Below the pieces are notes generated by a model. It worked only from the letters and a program-made list of their open reading frames with translations. It was not told the DNA's origin and made no database searches. DNA of 40,043 bases, taken from positions 87,851 to 127,893 of the forward strand of contig JAIXPH010000002.1 of NCBI GenBank assembly GCA_027486345.1, given 5' to 3'. Shown here piece by piece: positions 33,540 to 40,043 of this stretch. Every line of letters begins with the position of its first letter. Positions within the stretch are counted from its first letter, which is position 1. Origin of the DNA: Paracoccaceae bacterium (lineage in GTDB: Bacteria > Pseudomonadota > Alphaproteobacteria > Rhodobacterales > Rhodobacteraceae). A program made the position numbers and the translations under genes.

Positions 33540-33971
33540 ATGATCCGGAAGCTGAACCTGACCTTGTCCACCATTCCTGACGCGCCGGTCGCGCTTATGC
33601 TGCGGGTCTTTCCGGCGCTGGTCTTCTGGCAATCGGGACAGACCAAGGTGGAGGGGTTCACGCTCAAGGACTCCACATGGTTCCTGTTTGAGCATGAATA
33701 CGCCCTGCCGCTGATCCCAACCGAGGTCGCGGCGGTGATGGCGACGGTGGCGGAACATCTCTTGCCCGTGCTGCTGATCCTGGGCCTGTTCACGCGGCTT
33801 TCGGCGCTTGGCCTGCTGGGCATGACGGCAGTGATCCAGATCTTCGTCTATCCTGACGCGTGGATGACACATGGCCTCTGGGCTGCGCCGCTGCTGGCGG
33901 TCGTGGCGCGGGGGCCGGGGCGGTGGTCGGTCGACCATATGGCGGGGATTGACCACAGGGCAGCGGGCTGA
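33540..33971 (+). CDS. DoxX-family membrane protein
   Basis: Small inner-membrane protein, 143 residues, with four predicted membrane segments (about 18-36, 60-80, 82-104 and 108-126). DoxX features: [23 protein letters not shown] (helix 1 with the W-SG-K motif), [32 protein letters not shown] and [29 protein letters not shown]. It is a usual member of bufferin operons; its role there, perhaps electron or thiol supply, is unproven. GGAG precedes the ATG. It overlaps the next gene by TGATG. Confidence 0.92.
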   Translation: MIRKLNLTLSTIPDAPVALMLRVFPALVFWQSGQTKVEGFTLKDSTWFLFEHEYALPLIPTEVAAVMATVAEHLLPVLLILGLFTRLSALGLLGMTAVIQIFVYPDAWMTHGLWAAPLLAVVARGPGRWSVDHMAGIDHRAAG

Positions 33972-34681
33972 TGGATCTGGTTTTCGCCTATCTCGCGGGA
34001 TTGCTGACGCTGATCAACCCCTGCGTCCTGCCGGTCTTGCCCATCGTGGTGGCAAGCAGTCTGCAAACCGATCCGCGCGCGCCGCTGGCCCTTGCGGCGG
34101 GGATGGGTCTGTCCTTCGTCGCGGTTGGCACGGGCGTGGCGGCCATCGGTCCAGCGGTCGGCCTCTATCCCGAAGACATCACGCGCATCGTGGCGCTGGT
34201 CATGGTGGGGTTCGGGCTGGTGATGGTCCTGCCCGCATTGGGACGCAAGTTCTCGATGGCCTCGGCCGGGATCGCTGCGGCTGCGGATGCCCGCATCGCC
34301 GCCACACCGCGCGGTATAGGGGCGGAGTTCGCGGGCGGCGCGCTGCTGGGCGCGGTCTGGAGCCCCTGCATCGGCCCCACCTTGGGCGCGGCCATCGCCT
34401 TGGCCAGCACCGGCGAGAGTATTGGCTACGCCGCCGCCGTCATGGCGGCCTTTGCTGCGGGCGTGGCGACACTGATCCTCGCCGCCGCCTATGGGCTGCG
34501 CGGCTGGCTGCGGCGGAACATGGGGCGTGCAGTGGCGCTGTCTGCCCGTGCGCGGCCTGTGATGGGCTGGGTCTTCATCGCCGTGGGGGTCGCGCTGTTC
34601 CTTGGCCTGAACCACATCCTCGACGAGGCCGCGCTGCGTATCCTGCCCGCGTGGCTTGTCGATCTTTCCGTCAGCATCTGA
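33971..34681 (+). CDS. CcdA/DsbD-type transmembrane thiol transporter
   Basis: Inner-membrane protein of the CcdA family, 236 residues, six predicted helices, moving reducing equivalents from cytosolic thioredoxin to the periplasm. The two redox cysteines lie in their usual places: LTLINPCVLPVLP (helix 1, about residue 18) and AVWSPCIGPTLGAAIA (helix 4). The start overlaps the doxX stop. It is followed 17 bp later by a periplasmic thioredoxin-like protein that is its likely partner. In a bufferin operon it could hold peptide cysteines reduced in the periplasm (inference). Confidence 0.9.
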   Translation: MDLVFAYLAGLLTLINPCVLPVLPIVVASSLQTDPRAPLALAAGMGLSFVAVGTGVAAIGPAVGLYPEDITRIVALVMVGFGLVMVLPALGRKFSMASAGIAAAADARIAATPRGIGAEFAGGALLGAVWSPCIGPTLGAAIALASTGESIGYAAAVMAAFAAGVATLILAAAYGLRGWLRRNMGRAVALSARARPVMGWVFIAVGVALFLGLNHILDEAALRILPAWLVDLSVSI

Positions 34682-34698
34682 AACCCGAAAGGTATCCC

Positions 34699-35106
34699 AT
34701 GAACCGCCGAACGCTGCTTCTGTCCTCCGCCGCCCTCCTGCTCGCCTCTCCGCTGCGTGCCGAGGATCGGACCTTCTACACCCCCGGTCTGGCCGAGGCG
34801 GCGATGGATGCGGGCGAGGTGATGGTGCTGGATTTCTGGGCCAGCTGGTGCAGCACCTGCGCGGCGCAGGAGCGGGTGATCGCGCAGCTGATGGCCGACA
34901 ATCCGGATTATGGCCGGAAGATCCGGTTCATCGTGGTGGATTGGGACGAACATGGCGAGGGTGATTTGTCCCGCGCGCTGAAGATACCGCGCCGGTCCAC
35001 CCTCGTCGCCCTGAAGGGGCGAGAGGAAATCGCGCGCATCGTCGCAGGCACGGGCAAGGCCGAGATCAAGGCGCTGTTCGATGCGGCGCTGGCCGCGGCG
35101 GGATGA
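34699..35106 (+). CDS. Periplasmic thioredoxin-like protein
   Basis: Thiol-disulfide protein, 135 residues. Signal peptide about 1-21 (MNRRTLLLSSAALLLASPLRA). The thioredoxin fold has VLDFWASWCSTCAAQERV with CxxC at Cys51 and Cys54 (Ser-Thr between, unlike thioredoxin's Gly-Pro), and a cis-Pro in KIPRRSTLVALKG. AAAGG stands before ATG 34699. It probably takes electrons from the CcdA-like protein just upstream. The Tat-like RR at its start is short of a full Tat motif, so Sec export is assumed. Confidence 0.88.
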   Translation: MNRRTLLLSSAALLLASPLRAEDRTFYTPGLAEAAMDAGEVMVLDFWASWCSTCAAQERVIAQLMADNPDYGRKIRFIVVDWDEHGEGDLSRALKIPRRSTLVALKGREEIARIVAGTGKAEIKALFDAALAAAG

Positions 35107-35202
35107 CAGGATATGACGGCGACCTTCGCCCTTTCACCGACGATTGACTGTGCGGGGTTTGTCGCCTCGGTTACGGTGGTGCCGTCGCGGGCGGAGGGTC
35201 GG

Positions 35203-35745
35203 GTGCAGCAGGACGAGCTTTGGGAAATGCTGCTGGCCCGCGCCAATGACGGGGATGGAGCGGCCTTCGCGCGGTTCCTGCATGCCGTGACGCCGACGCT
35301 GCGCGCCGTGATCCGGCGGCGCGGGGATGGGCTGCCCCCCGATCAGCACGAGGATATCCTGCAGGAGGTGCTGCTCGCGATCCATCTGAAGCGGCAGACA
35401 TGGCGGCAGGATGCCCCGGTCAGGCCGTGGCTTTACGCACTGGCGCGCTACAAGGTGGTGGATGCATTCCGGCGGCGTGGGGCGGCAATGAACCTGCCGA
35501 TCGAGGATTTCGCAGATGTGCTGCCTGAGGAGGAAGTTGCTGCTCCCCTCTCCGGCCGGGATGCCGAGGTGATGCTGCGCCTGATCGACACGCGCTCCGC
35601 CATGTTGGTCCGGGCGGTCGCACTGGATGGAAAGACTGCCGAGGAGGCGGGCGAGGCGGTCGGACTGACGGCGGGTGCGGCACGGGTCGCGCTGCACCGG
35701 GCAATGCGGCGACTGTCGGGGCTTGCCGAAAGGATGATGAAATGA
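35203..35745 (+). CDS. ECF sigma factor, SigF (ECF16)-like
   Basis: Extracytoplasmic-function RNA polymerase sigma factor, 180 residues from GTG 35203. This start has GGAGG 5-6 nt upstream and places the sigma region correctly; ATG 35113 adds 30 residues that do not look like sigma factor. Region 2 is seen in LRAVIRRRGDGLPPDQHEDILQEVLLAIHLKRQTW and RPWLYALARYKVVDAFRRR (-10 recognition). Region 4 is the helix-turn-helix DGKTAEEAGEAVGLTAGAARVALHRAMRRL (-35 recognition). It overlaps the anti-sigma gene (ATGA). With its neighbours it matches the Caulobacter SigF-NrsF system that answers heavy metals. It probably reads the promoter at 31507-31532. Confidence 0.88.
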   Translation: MQQDELWEMLLARANDGDGAAFARFLHAVTPTLRAVIRRRGDGLPPDQHEDILQEVLLAIHLKRQTWRQDAPVRPWLYALARYKVVDAFRRRGAAMNLPIEDFADVLPEEEVAAPLSGRDAEVMLRLIDTRSAMLVRAVALDGKTAEEAGEAVGLTAGAARVALHRAMRRLSGLAERMMK

Positions 35746-36380
35746 CGGACAGGCGAAGCACCGAAGACCTCATCCGGGACCTCGCGGCGGCCCCCGTGCC
35801 CGCGCGGTTTTCGCCGGGCCTCGCTGTTTGCGGCATGGCGGGGCTGATGCTGGGCGGACTGGCCCTGTATTTCGCCGTCTTTGGCCTGCGGCCCGATCTT
35901 GGTTCCGCCTGGACGCATCTGCCGGTTCAGGCCAAGAGCATCCTTCCCGCGCTTCTGTCCCTGTCGGCCGTCTGGCTGGCCTTGGCATCCGCAAGGCCGG
36001 AGGGGCGCTTCCCGCTCTGGCCGCTTGCCCTTCCGGTCCTGCTGGCCATCGCGTTGGCCCTGTTCCGCATCGCAACCGCTGATGGGGCGCTGGTTGCCGA
36101 AGCGGTCGGCCAGACGGCGCTGGCCTGCCTTGCCTCCATCGCGATGGTATCTGCGCTTCCGCTGGCGCTTGGCATCCTCCTTCTCCGCCGCGCCGCGCCG
36201 ATCCGGCCGGTTCTTACCGGCGTGCTGCTCGGCGTGGCCACCGGGGCGGGCGTCGCAGCCGGATATGCCTTGCACTGTACCGAAGACTCTCCCCTGTTCT
36301 TCGTATCCTGGTATGGGCTTGCGATCTGCATCGTCGGCGGTGTCGGCGGATGGCTCGGTCACCAAGTCTTGCGGTGGTGA
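35742..36380 (+). CDS. NrsF-type anti-sigma factor (DUF1109)
   Basis: Inner-membrane anti-sigma factor, 212 residues. A short cytosolic N-terminus (STEDLIRDLAAAPVP), expected to hold the sigma factor, is followed by six predicted helices. The DUF1109 C-terminal signature is present (YALHCTEDSPLFFVSWYGLAICIVGGVGGWLG). Family members release their sigma factor when metal or oxidant hits conserved cysteines. Cysteines here include one in VCGMAG (helix 1), one in LACLAS, Cys in ALHCTED and one in AICIVG; the HC and preceding ones are the likely sensors. The ATG overlaps the sigma stop, usual for such pairs. Confidence 0.9.
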   Translation: MTDRRSTEDLIRDLAAAPVPARFSPGLAVCGMAGLMLGGLALYFAVFGLRPDLGSAWTHLPVQAKSILPALLSLSAVWLALASARPEGRFPLWPLALPVLLAIALALFRIATADGALVAEAVGQTALACLASIAMVSALPLALGILLLRRAAPIRPVLTGVLLGVATGAGVAAGYALHCTEDSPLFFVSWYGLAICIVGGVGGWLGHQVLRW

Positions 36381-36407
36381 CGGGCCGGTCGCCCCCAAAA
36401 CCCGTCA
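36378..36407 (+). terminator. Hairpin after the anti-sigma gene
   Basis: TGACGGG (36378-36384, overlapping the stop) pairs with CCCGTCA (36401-36407), leaving a 16-nt loop. A modest stem with no T-run; possible end of the bufferin operon transcript. About 180 bp follow before the converging LysR gene, with nothing else recognised. Confidence 0.4.
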
Positions 36408-36585
36408 GATCCGCTCTCTTGACCTGCATCTGTGGTCCCGGCCGCTCGCTGGACACCGTTCCTGACGGACAGATCATGATCTGCTGGCACAGTAGTGATC
36501 GCCGCCCCATCCGATGCACCTAGCGAAAAGCGGACATGGATGTGGGCGGGGAATGCTGCAGCGGCCCTGAGGCCAGCAAGGCATG

Positions 36586-37446
36586 TTACCGTCGCGCGAC
36601 GCGTTCCTCGATGAAGCCAGCGAGGGCGGCGGCGGCGGGCGACAGGCGGGCTTGGCCGAGCAGGGCGATTTCCACTTCGGCAAGTTCCGGCCAGTCCCGC
36701 AGGACGACCAACTCCGGTGGCACCATGGCGCGCGGCATCACGGCATAACCCAGCCCTGCCCGCACCGCCGCCGCCTGTCCGGCAAAGGAAGGCGAAGTGA
36801 AGACCCCGCTCCATGTCACGCGCGCACCTTCCAAAGTGCGCGTGGCACGGCTGCGGTAGACACAGGGCGACGGGCTGAGCACAAGGGGCAAGGGACCGCG
36901 CGTCGCCTCGGAGAAGTCGCGCGACAGCGAGGTTGCCGCCACCCAGACCAGCCTTTCGCGCCACAACGGACGCGAGGCGGCATAGCGCCGCTCCGGGTCT
37001 TGCTTGACGATGATCAGATCCTGTTCGCCTGCCTCGAATTCCTCGACCAGTGGCAGAGTCAATTGACAGGTGACATGCAGTTCCACCGCCGGATGGGCCG
37101 CCGCAAAAACACCAAGGATATCCAGCAGATAGGCGGATGCAAAATCCTCGGGGCTGCCAAAGCGCACTTCACCGGCGATGTCGGGGGCGCGGAAACGGGC
37201 CAGCATCGCATCCGCCTGCGCCACCATGGCGCGGGCGTGGACCAGCAGATGCTCCCCCTCGGTGGTCAAGCGGACACTGCGGGTGGTGCGCTCCAGCAGG
37301 GTGCGGCCGAACATCTCTTCCAATTTGCGGATCTGTTCGGAGACGGCGGATTGCGACCGCCCCACCATCACCCCCGCACGGGAAAAGCTGCCGGTTTCGG
37401 CAAGGGCAAGGAAGGTGCGCAGAACGGCGGTATCCACGTCATGCAT
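36586..37446 (-). CDS. LysR-family regulator divergent from the SbtA-like gene
   Basis: DNA-binding regulator, 286 residues. The helix-turn-helix covers about 5-63 (TAVLRTFLALAETGSFSRAGVMVGRSQSAVSEQIRKLEEMFG, LLERTTRSVRLTTEG). The effector domain runs to the end and begins GEVRFGSPEDFASAYLLDIL. The gene is divergent from the bicarbonate-type permease with 107 bp between, the standard layout for a LysR regulator and its target. A candidate site TATCGGT-gaa-ACTGATA lies between them. The effector is unknown. Confidence 0.92.
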   Translation of the reverse strand: MHDVDTAVLRTFLALAETGSFSRAGVMVGRSQSAVSEQIRKLEEMFGRTLLERTTRSVRLTTEGEHLLVHARAMVAQADAMLARFRAPDIAGEVRFGSPEDFASAYLLDILGVFAAAHPAVELHVTCQLTLPLVEEFEAGEQDLIIVKQDPERRYAASRPLWRERLVWVAATSLSRDFSEATRGPLPLVLSPSPCVYRSRATRTLEGARVTWSGVFTSPSFAGQAAAVRAGLGYAVMPRAMVPPELVVLRDWPELAEVEIALLGQARLSPAAAALAGFIEERVARR

Positions 37447-37456
37447 GGCGGCAACC

Positions 37457-37473
37457 TATCGGTGAAACTGATA
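37457..37473. promoter_or_regulatory. Candidate LysR-binding palindrome
   Basis: TATCGGT, spacer gaa, ACTGATA: arms pair at 6 of 7 positions, and it contains T-N11-A (T 37459 to A 37471). It lies 11 bp from the LysR start and about 80 bp from the permease start, the usual place for autoregulation and target activation. Confidence 0.45.
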
Positions 37474-37553
37474 AATCCCATATAAACTTCGCGTTTCTCT
37501 TTTCAAACCCGCGTCGGCATATGGGCGGTGGAAAAAGAGGAGCGACGCGCACC

Positions 37554-38528
37554 ATGGATGCCACCCTGATCGAGAACCTGATCTCACCGATCACACTCGC
37601 TTTCATTTTGGGAATCATTGCGACATTGATCCGGTCCGATCTGGAAATCCCGGAACCGGTGATCCGCATTTTTGCGATCTTCCTTCTGTTCTCGATCGGC
37701 TTACAGGGCGGGCGCGAGCTGGCGACGGCGGACCTGTCCAACGTCCTCGGCGCGGTCACGGTGACGGCGGCCATCGTGCTGCTGATCCCGCTGCTGGCCT
37801 TTCTGGTCGCGCGCTTCGTCATCCGGCTGTCCATCGTCGATGCCGCCGGGGTGGCGGCGCTTTACGGCTCGGTCTCGTCGGTCACCTTCGTGGTGGCGCG
37901 CGCCTATGCCGAAGGCGCGGGCTTTCCGATGGAAGGCTATGTCACCGGCCTTGTCGCGCTGATGGAACTGGGCATCCTTGTGGCCCTCTTCTACGGGCGG
38001 GTGGCGCTGTCGCGGGCAAAGGGCGCGCAGGGCGTGGCGCTTTCGGCCATCCTGATGGAGACGCTGCGGGGCCGGGGCCTGTTGTTGCTGGGCGGTGGCC
38101 TGGTGATCGGGGCTGCCTCGGGCGAGGCGAATTTCGCCAAGGTGGAGCCCTTCTTCGTCGATCTGTTCCGGGGGGTGCTGGTGCTGTTCCTGCTGGAAAT
38201 GGGCATGACCGCAGGTCGGCAACTGAAGGACTTCGCGCGGGTCGGCGGGCGGATGCTGGCCTTTGGTCTTGCGATGCCGATGATCAACGGCTTCGTCGTC
38301 AGCGGCCTTGCCACGATGGCGGGCCTGCCAATGGGGTCGGCCTTCGTGCTGGGCGTGGTCGCGGCCTCGGCCAGCTACATCGACGCCCCGGCGGCAGTGC
38401 GGGCCACCTTTCCCGATGCCAACCCGTCGGTCAATCTGACCGCGTCGCTGGGGATCACCTTTACCTTCATGCTGCTGTCGGGGGTGCCGCTGGTCTGGCA
38501 GATGACCGCCTTCTGGCAGGGTCTGTGA
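37554..38528 (+). CDS. Sodium-dependent bicarbonate transporter family permease (SbtA-like)
   Basis: Inner-membrane permease, 324 residues, about ten predicted helices in two repeats, close to the SbtA/DUF897 family known from cyanobacterial Na+-dependent bicarbonate uptake. Features: LISPITLAFILGIIATLIRSDLEIPEPVIRIFAIFLLFSIGLQGG, GVAALYGSVSSVTFVVARAYAE, and the second repeat with FLLEMGMTAGRQL and GVVAASASYIDAPAAVRATFPDANPSVNLTASLGITF. The usual SbtB partner is not next to it. ATG 37554 fits the helix 1 start, with GAGGAG a little far upstream. The substrate is inferred from family only. Confidence 0.9.
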   Translation: MDATLIENLISPITLAFILGIIATLIRSDLEIPEPVIRIFAIFLLFSIGLQGGRELATADLSNVLGAVTVTAAIVLLIPLLAFLVARFVIRLSIVDAAGVAALYGSVSSVTFVVARAYAEGAGFPMEGYVTGLVALMELGILVALFYGRVALSRAKGAQGVALSAILMETLRGRGLLLLGGGLVIGAASGEANFAKVEPFFVDLFRGVLVLFLLEMGMTAGRQLKDFARVGGRMLAFGLAMPMINGFVVSGLATMAGLPMGSAFVLGVVAASASYIDAPAAVRATFPDANPSVNLTASLGITFTFMLLSGVPLVWQMTAFWQGL

Positions 38529-38529
38529 C

Positions 38530-39348
38530 ATGACCCTGCCGCCGCGCGTGGCCTTGGGAACGATGCACGGGAAAGAGGTGGCCATCGCCCCGCCCCTTGC
38601 CGCGCTGGGGATCACCCTGCATCTGGCCCCCATCGACACCGACCGCTTCGGCAGTTTTGCGGGCGACGTCCCCCGCGCGGGCAGCATGGTGGAGGCCGCC
38701 CGCGCCAAGGCCCGCGCCGCGGCCGAGGCGACAGGACTGGCCTTGGGACTGGCCAGTGAAGGGGCCTATGGCCCGCATCCGCATGTCCCCTTCCTGCCCT
38801 TGGGGCAGGAACTGCTGCTGTGGCTGAACATCGCGACCGGGCAGGAAATAATCGAGGTGATGACCGACGACCGCCCTTGCTATGACCAGCAATTCATCTC
38901 CTCCGCCACCGAGGCCGAGGCTGTCCTGTCGCGGATGGGCTTTCCCGCCACGGGAGTGATCGTGCAGACCGCGCCCGGTTTGCGCCCAATCGCAAAGGGC
39001 ATCACTGACCGTGCCGTGTTTGAGGCGGCCTTGGAGCAGGCCCTGACGACGGAAGGCCGCGCGCTGGTTCAGACCGACATGCGCGCACATCTGAACCCGC
39101 GCCGGATGACGGTGATCAGCGATCTGGCCGGACGGCTGGCGCTAAGGCTTGCCACCCCCTGCCCCGTCTGCGCCGCGCCCGGCTTTGGCCGCCTGCGCGC
39201 GGTGCCCGGTTTGCCCTGCCGCGACTGTGGCATTGAAACCACGCTGATCGCTGCCGAAATCCATGGATTTACTGCCTGCGGCCATGAAACTGCCCTGCCC
39301 CGCGCCGGTGAGGCCGACCCCGCCCATTGCCCATACTGCAACCCGTAA
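38530..39348 (+). CDS. DUF6671 family protein with C-terminal zinc-ribbon
   Basis: Conserved protein of unknown function, 272 residues. The N-terminal part has ALGTMHGKEVAIAPPLAALGI, DTDRFGSFAGDVPRAGSMVEAARAKARAA and ASEGAYGPHPHVPFLPLGQELLLW, the DUF6671 pattern. The C-terminus carries three CxxC-type pairs (TPCPVCAAPGFG, LPCRDCGIET and HCPYCNP) plus HGFTACGHE, so it likely binds one or two zinc ions. It starts 2 nt after the permease stop and is probably co-transcribed with it. Function may be nucleotide- or phosphate-related, but nothing decides this. Confidence 0.85.
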   Translation: MTLPPRVALGTMHGKEVAIAPPLAALGITLHLAPIDTDRFGSFAGDVPRAGSMVEAARAKARAAAEATGLALGLASEGAYGPHPHVPFLPLGQELLLWLNIATGQEIIEVMTDDRPCYDQQFISSATEAEAVLSRMGFPATGVIVQTAPGLRPIAKGITDRAVFEAALEQALTTEGRALVQTDMRAHLNPRRMTVISDLAGRLALRLATPCPVCAAPGFGRLRAVPGLPCRDCGIETTLIAAEIHGFTACGHETALPRAGEADPAHCPYCNP

Positions 39349-39358
39349 AGGAGCATCC

Positions 39359-40043
39359 ATGACCCGTTTCGACAAATCCCGCCTGCCCAGCCGCCACGTC
39401 ACCGAAGGCCCCGCGCGTGCGCCACATCGCAGCTACTTCTACGCCATGGGTCTGAGCGAAGAGGAAATCCACCAGCCCTGGGTCGGTGTCGCAACCTGCT
39501 GGAACGAGGCCGCGCCCTGCAACATCACGCTGAACCGTCAGGCGCAGGCGGTGAAGACCGTTCAAGGCGGCGGGCGGAACGCCGCGCGAATTCACCACGA
39601 TCACCGTGACCGATGGCATCGCGATGGGGCATGAGGGGATGCGCTCCTCGCTCGCCTCGCGCGATGCGATTGCCGATACGGTGGAACTCACGATGCGCGG
39701 CCATTGCTATGACGCGCTGGTGGGTCTGGCGGGCTGCGACAAATCCCTGCCGGGGATGATGATGGCGATGGTTCGTCTGAATGTGCCGTCGGTGTTCATC
39801 TACGGCGGGTCAATCCTGCCGGGGCGTCTGGATGGGCAGGACGTGACGGTGCAGGACGTGTTCGAAGCCGTGGGCAAGCATCAGGCGGGCAACCTCTCCG
39901 ATGCGGAACTGGCGATCCTTGAACGGGTGTGGTTGTCGGTGACCGCCTCGCCCTTCCTGGCGCTGGAGGGTGTGGTCGTTGGGGTGGCGTCGGGCTGGGA
40001 ACAGCGCTGCGGGCTTGTCGAACAGAAGGTCCGACTGCCTGCC
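39359..40043 (+). pseudogene. ilvD: Dihydroxy-acid dehydratase-like gene (ilvD), frameshifted and disrupted, partial
   Basis: Intact IlvD makes 2-oxo acids for isoleucine and valine synthesis. AAGGAG precedes ATG 39359, and the first 66 codons (MTRFDKSRLPSRHVTEGPAR...GVATCWNEAAPCNITLNRQAQAVKT) are clear homologue sequence with the first Fe-S cysteine (APC). At about 39563-39566 the frame must shift by one base to continue as AAGGTPREFTTITVTDGIAM, GLAGCDKSLPGMMMAMVRLNVPSV and QDVFEAVGKHQAGNLSDAEL. After ILERV (about 39929), the expected ACPSAGACGGQFTANTM (third Fe-S Cys) is replaced by unrelated WLSVTASPF. So the gene is probably dead, unless the sequence has errors. It runs off the window. 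Confidence 0.75.

Overview
The window looks like chromosomal DNA of an alphaproteobacterium of the Rhodobacterales (Rhodobacteraceae/Paracoccaceae). This is inferred from the high GC content and GC-rich third codon positions, a murA-DUF2948 block next to hisD-UPF0262-phosphatase genes, an RTX protein ending in a Hint domain, and a recurring TCAAATATCCC + GGGGGGctggCCCCCC intergenic hairpin. No species call is attempted.

Positions 1-4167, all on the minus strand, hold the end of a polyamine-type ABC transporter (substrate-binding protein, then a truncated ATPase) and a PfkB/ribokinase-like kinase followed by a LysR regulator.

Positions 4597-17322 form the most interesting block, a self-contained carbohydrate-uptake and catabolism locus with no assigned substrate. 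A GntR/FCD regulator is translationally coupled to a TIM-barrel sugar isomerase/epimerase. Then come a BtpA/SgcQ protein, an M42 (SgcX/FrvX-like) metallo-hydrolase, an FGGY kinase and a SIS-domain (hexulose-phosphate isomerase-like) protein. Converging on this are a FucU mutarotase, two CUT1 permeases and a Tat-exported binding protein. Transcribed divergently from the binding protein are the ATPase, a second FucU and a second ribokinase-like kinase. The palindrome CTAACATGTTAG lies at the GntR promoter and again in the divergent transporter promoter region, with a 10/12 version before btpA. This suggests one regulator controls the whole locus.

Positions 17954-22579 encode a 1541-residue RTX protein with a lectin-like insert, a beta-propeller-like insert and a C-terminal Hint domain. 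Positions 22954-28886 are housekeeping or conserved genes on the minus strand (GNAT, SnoaL-like, low-Mr phosphatase, UPF0262, GST, hisD, DUF2948, murA), preceded by a small basic protein.

Positions 29317-30574 are a tRNA-Thr(GGU) followed by a decayed insertion hotspot: the N-terminus of an integrase, an IS3 remnant, and an IS110 tail fused to a frameshifted IS5-family transposase. A DUF427 gene follows.

Positions 31582-36380 form a bufferin (copper/metal-binding peptide) operon: bufA1, bufB (MNIO), bufC, doxX, a CcdA-like thiol transporter, a periplasmic thioredoxin, an ECF sigma factor and a DUF1109/NrsF-type anti-sigma. A candidate ECF promoter GTAACG-N16-CGAA precedes bufA1, and a strong hairpin with a T-run separates bufA1 from bufB.

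Positions 36586-40043 hold a LysR gene divergent from an SbtA-type bicarbonate permease, a DUF6671 protein, and an ilvD-like gene that appears broken by a frameshift and loses homology near the window edge.
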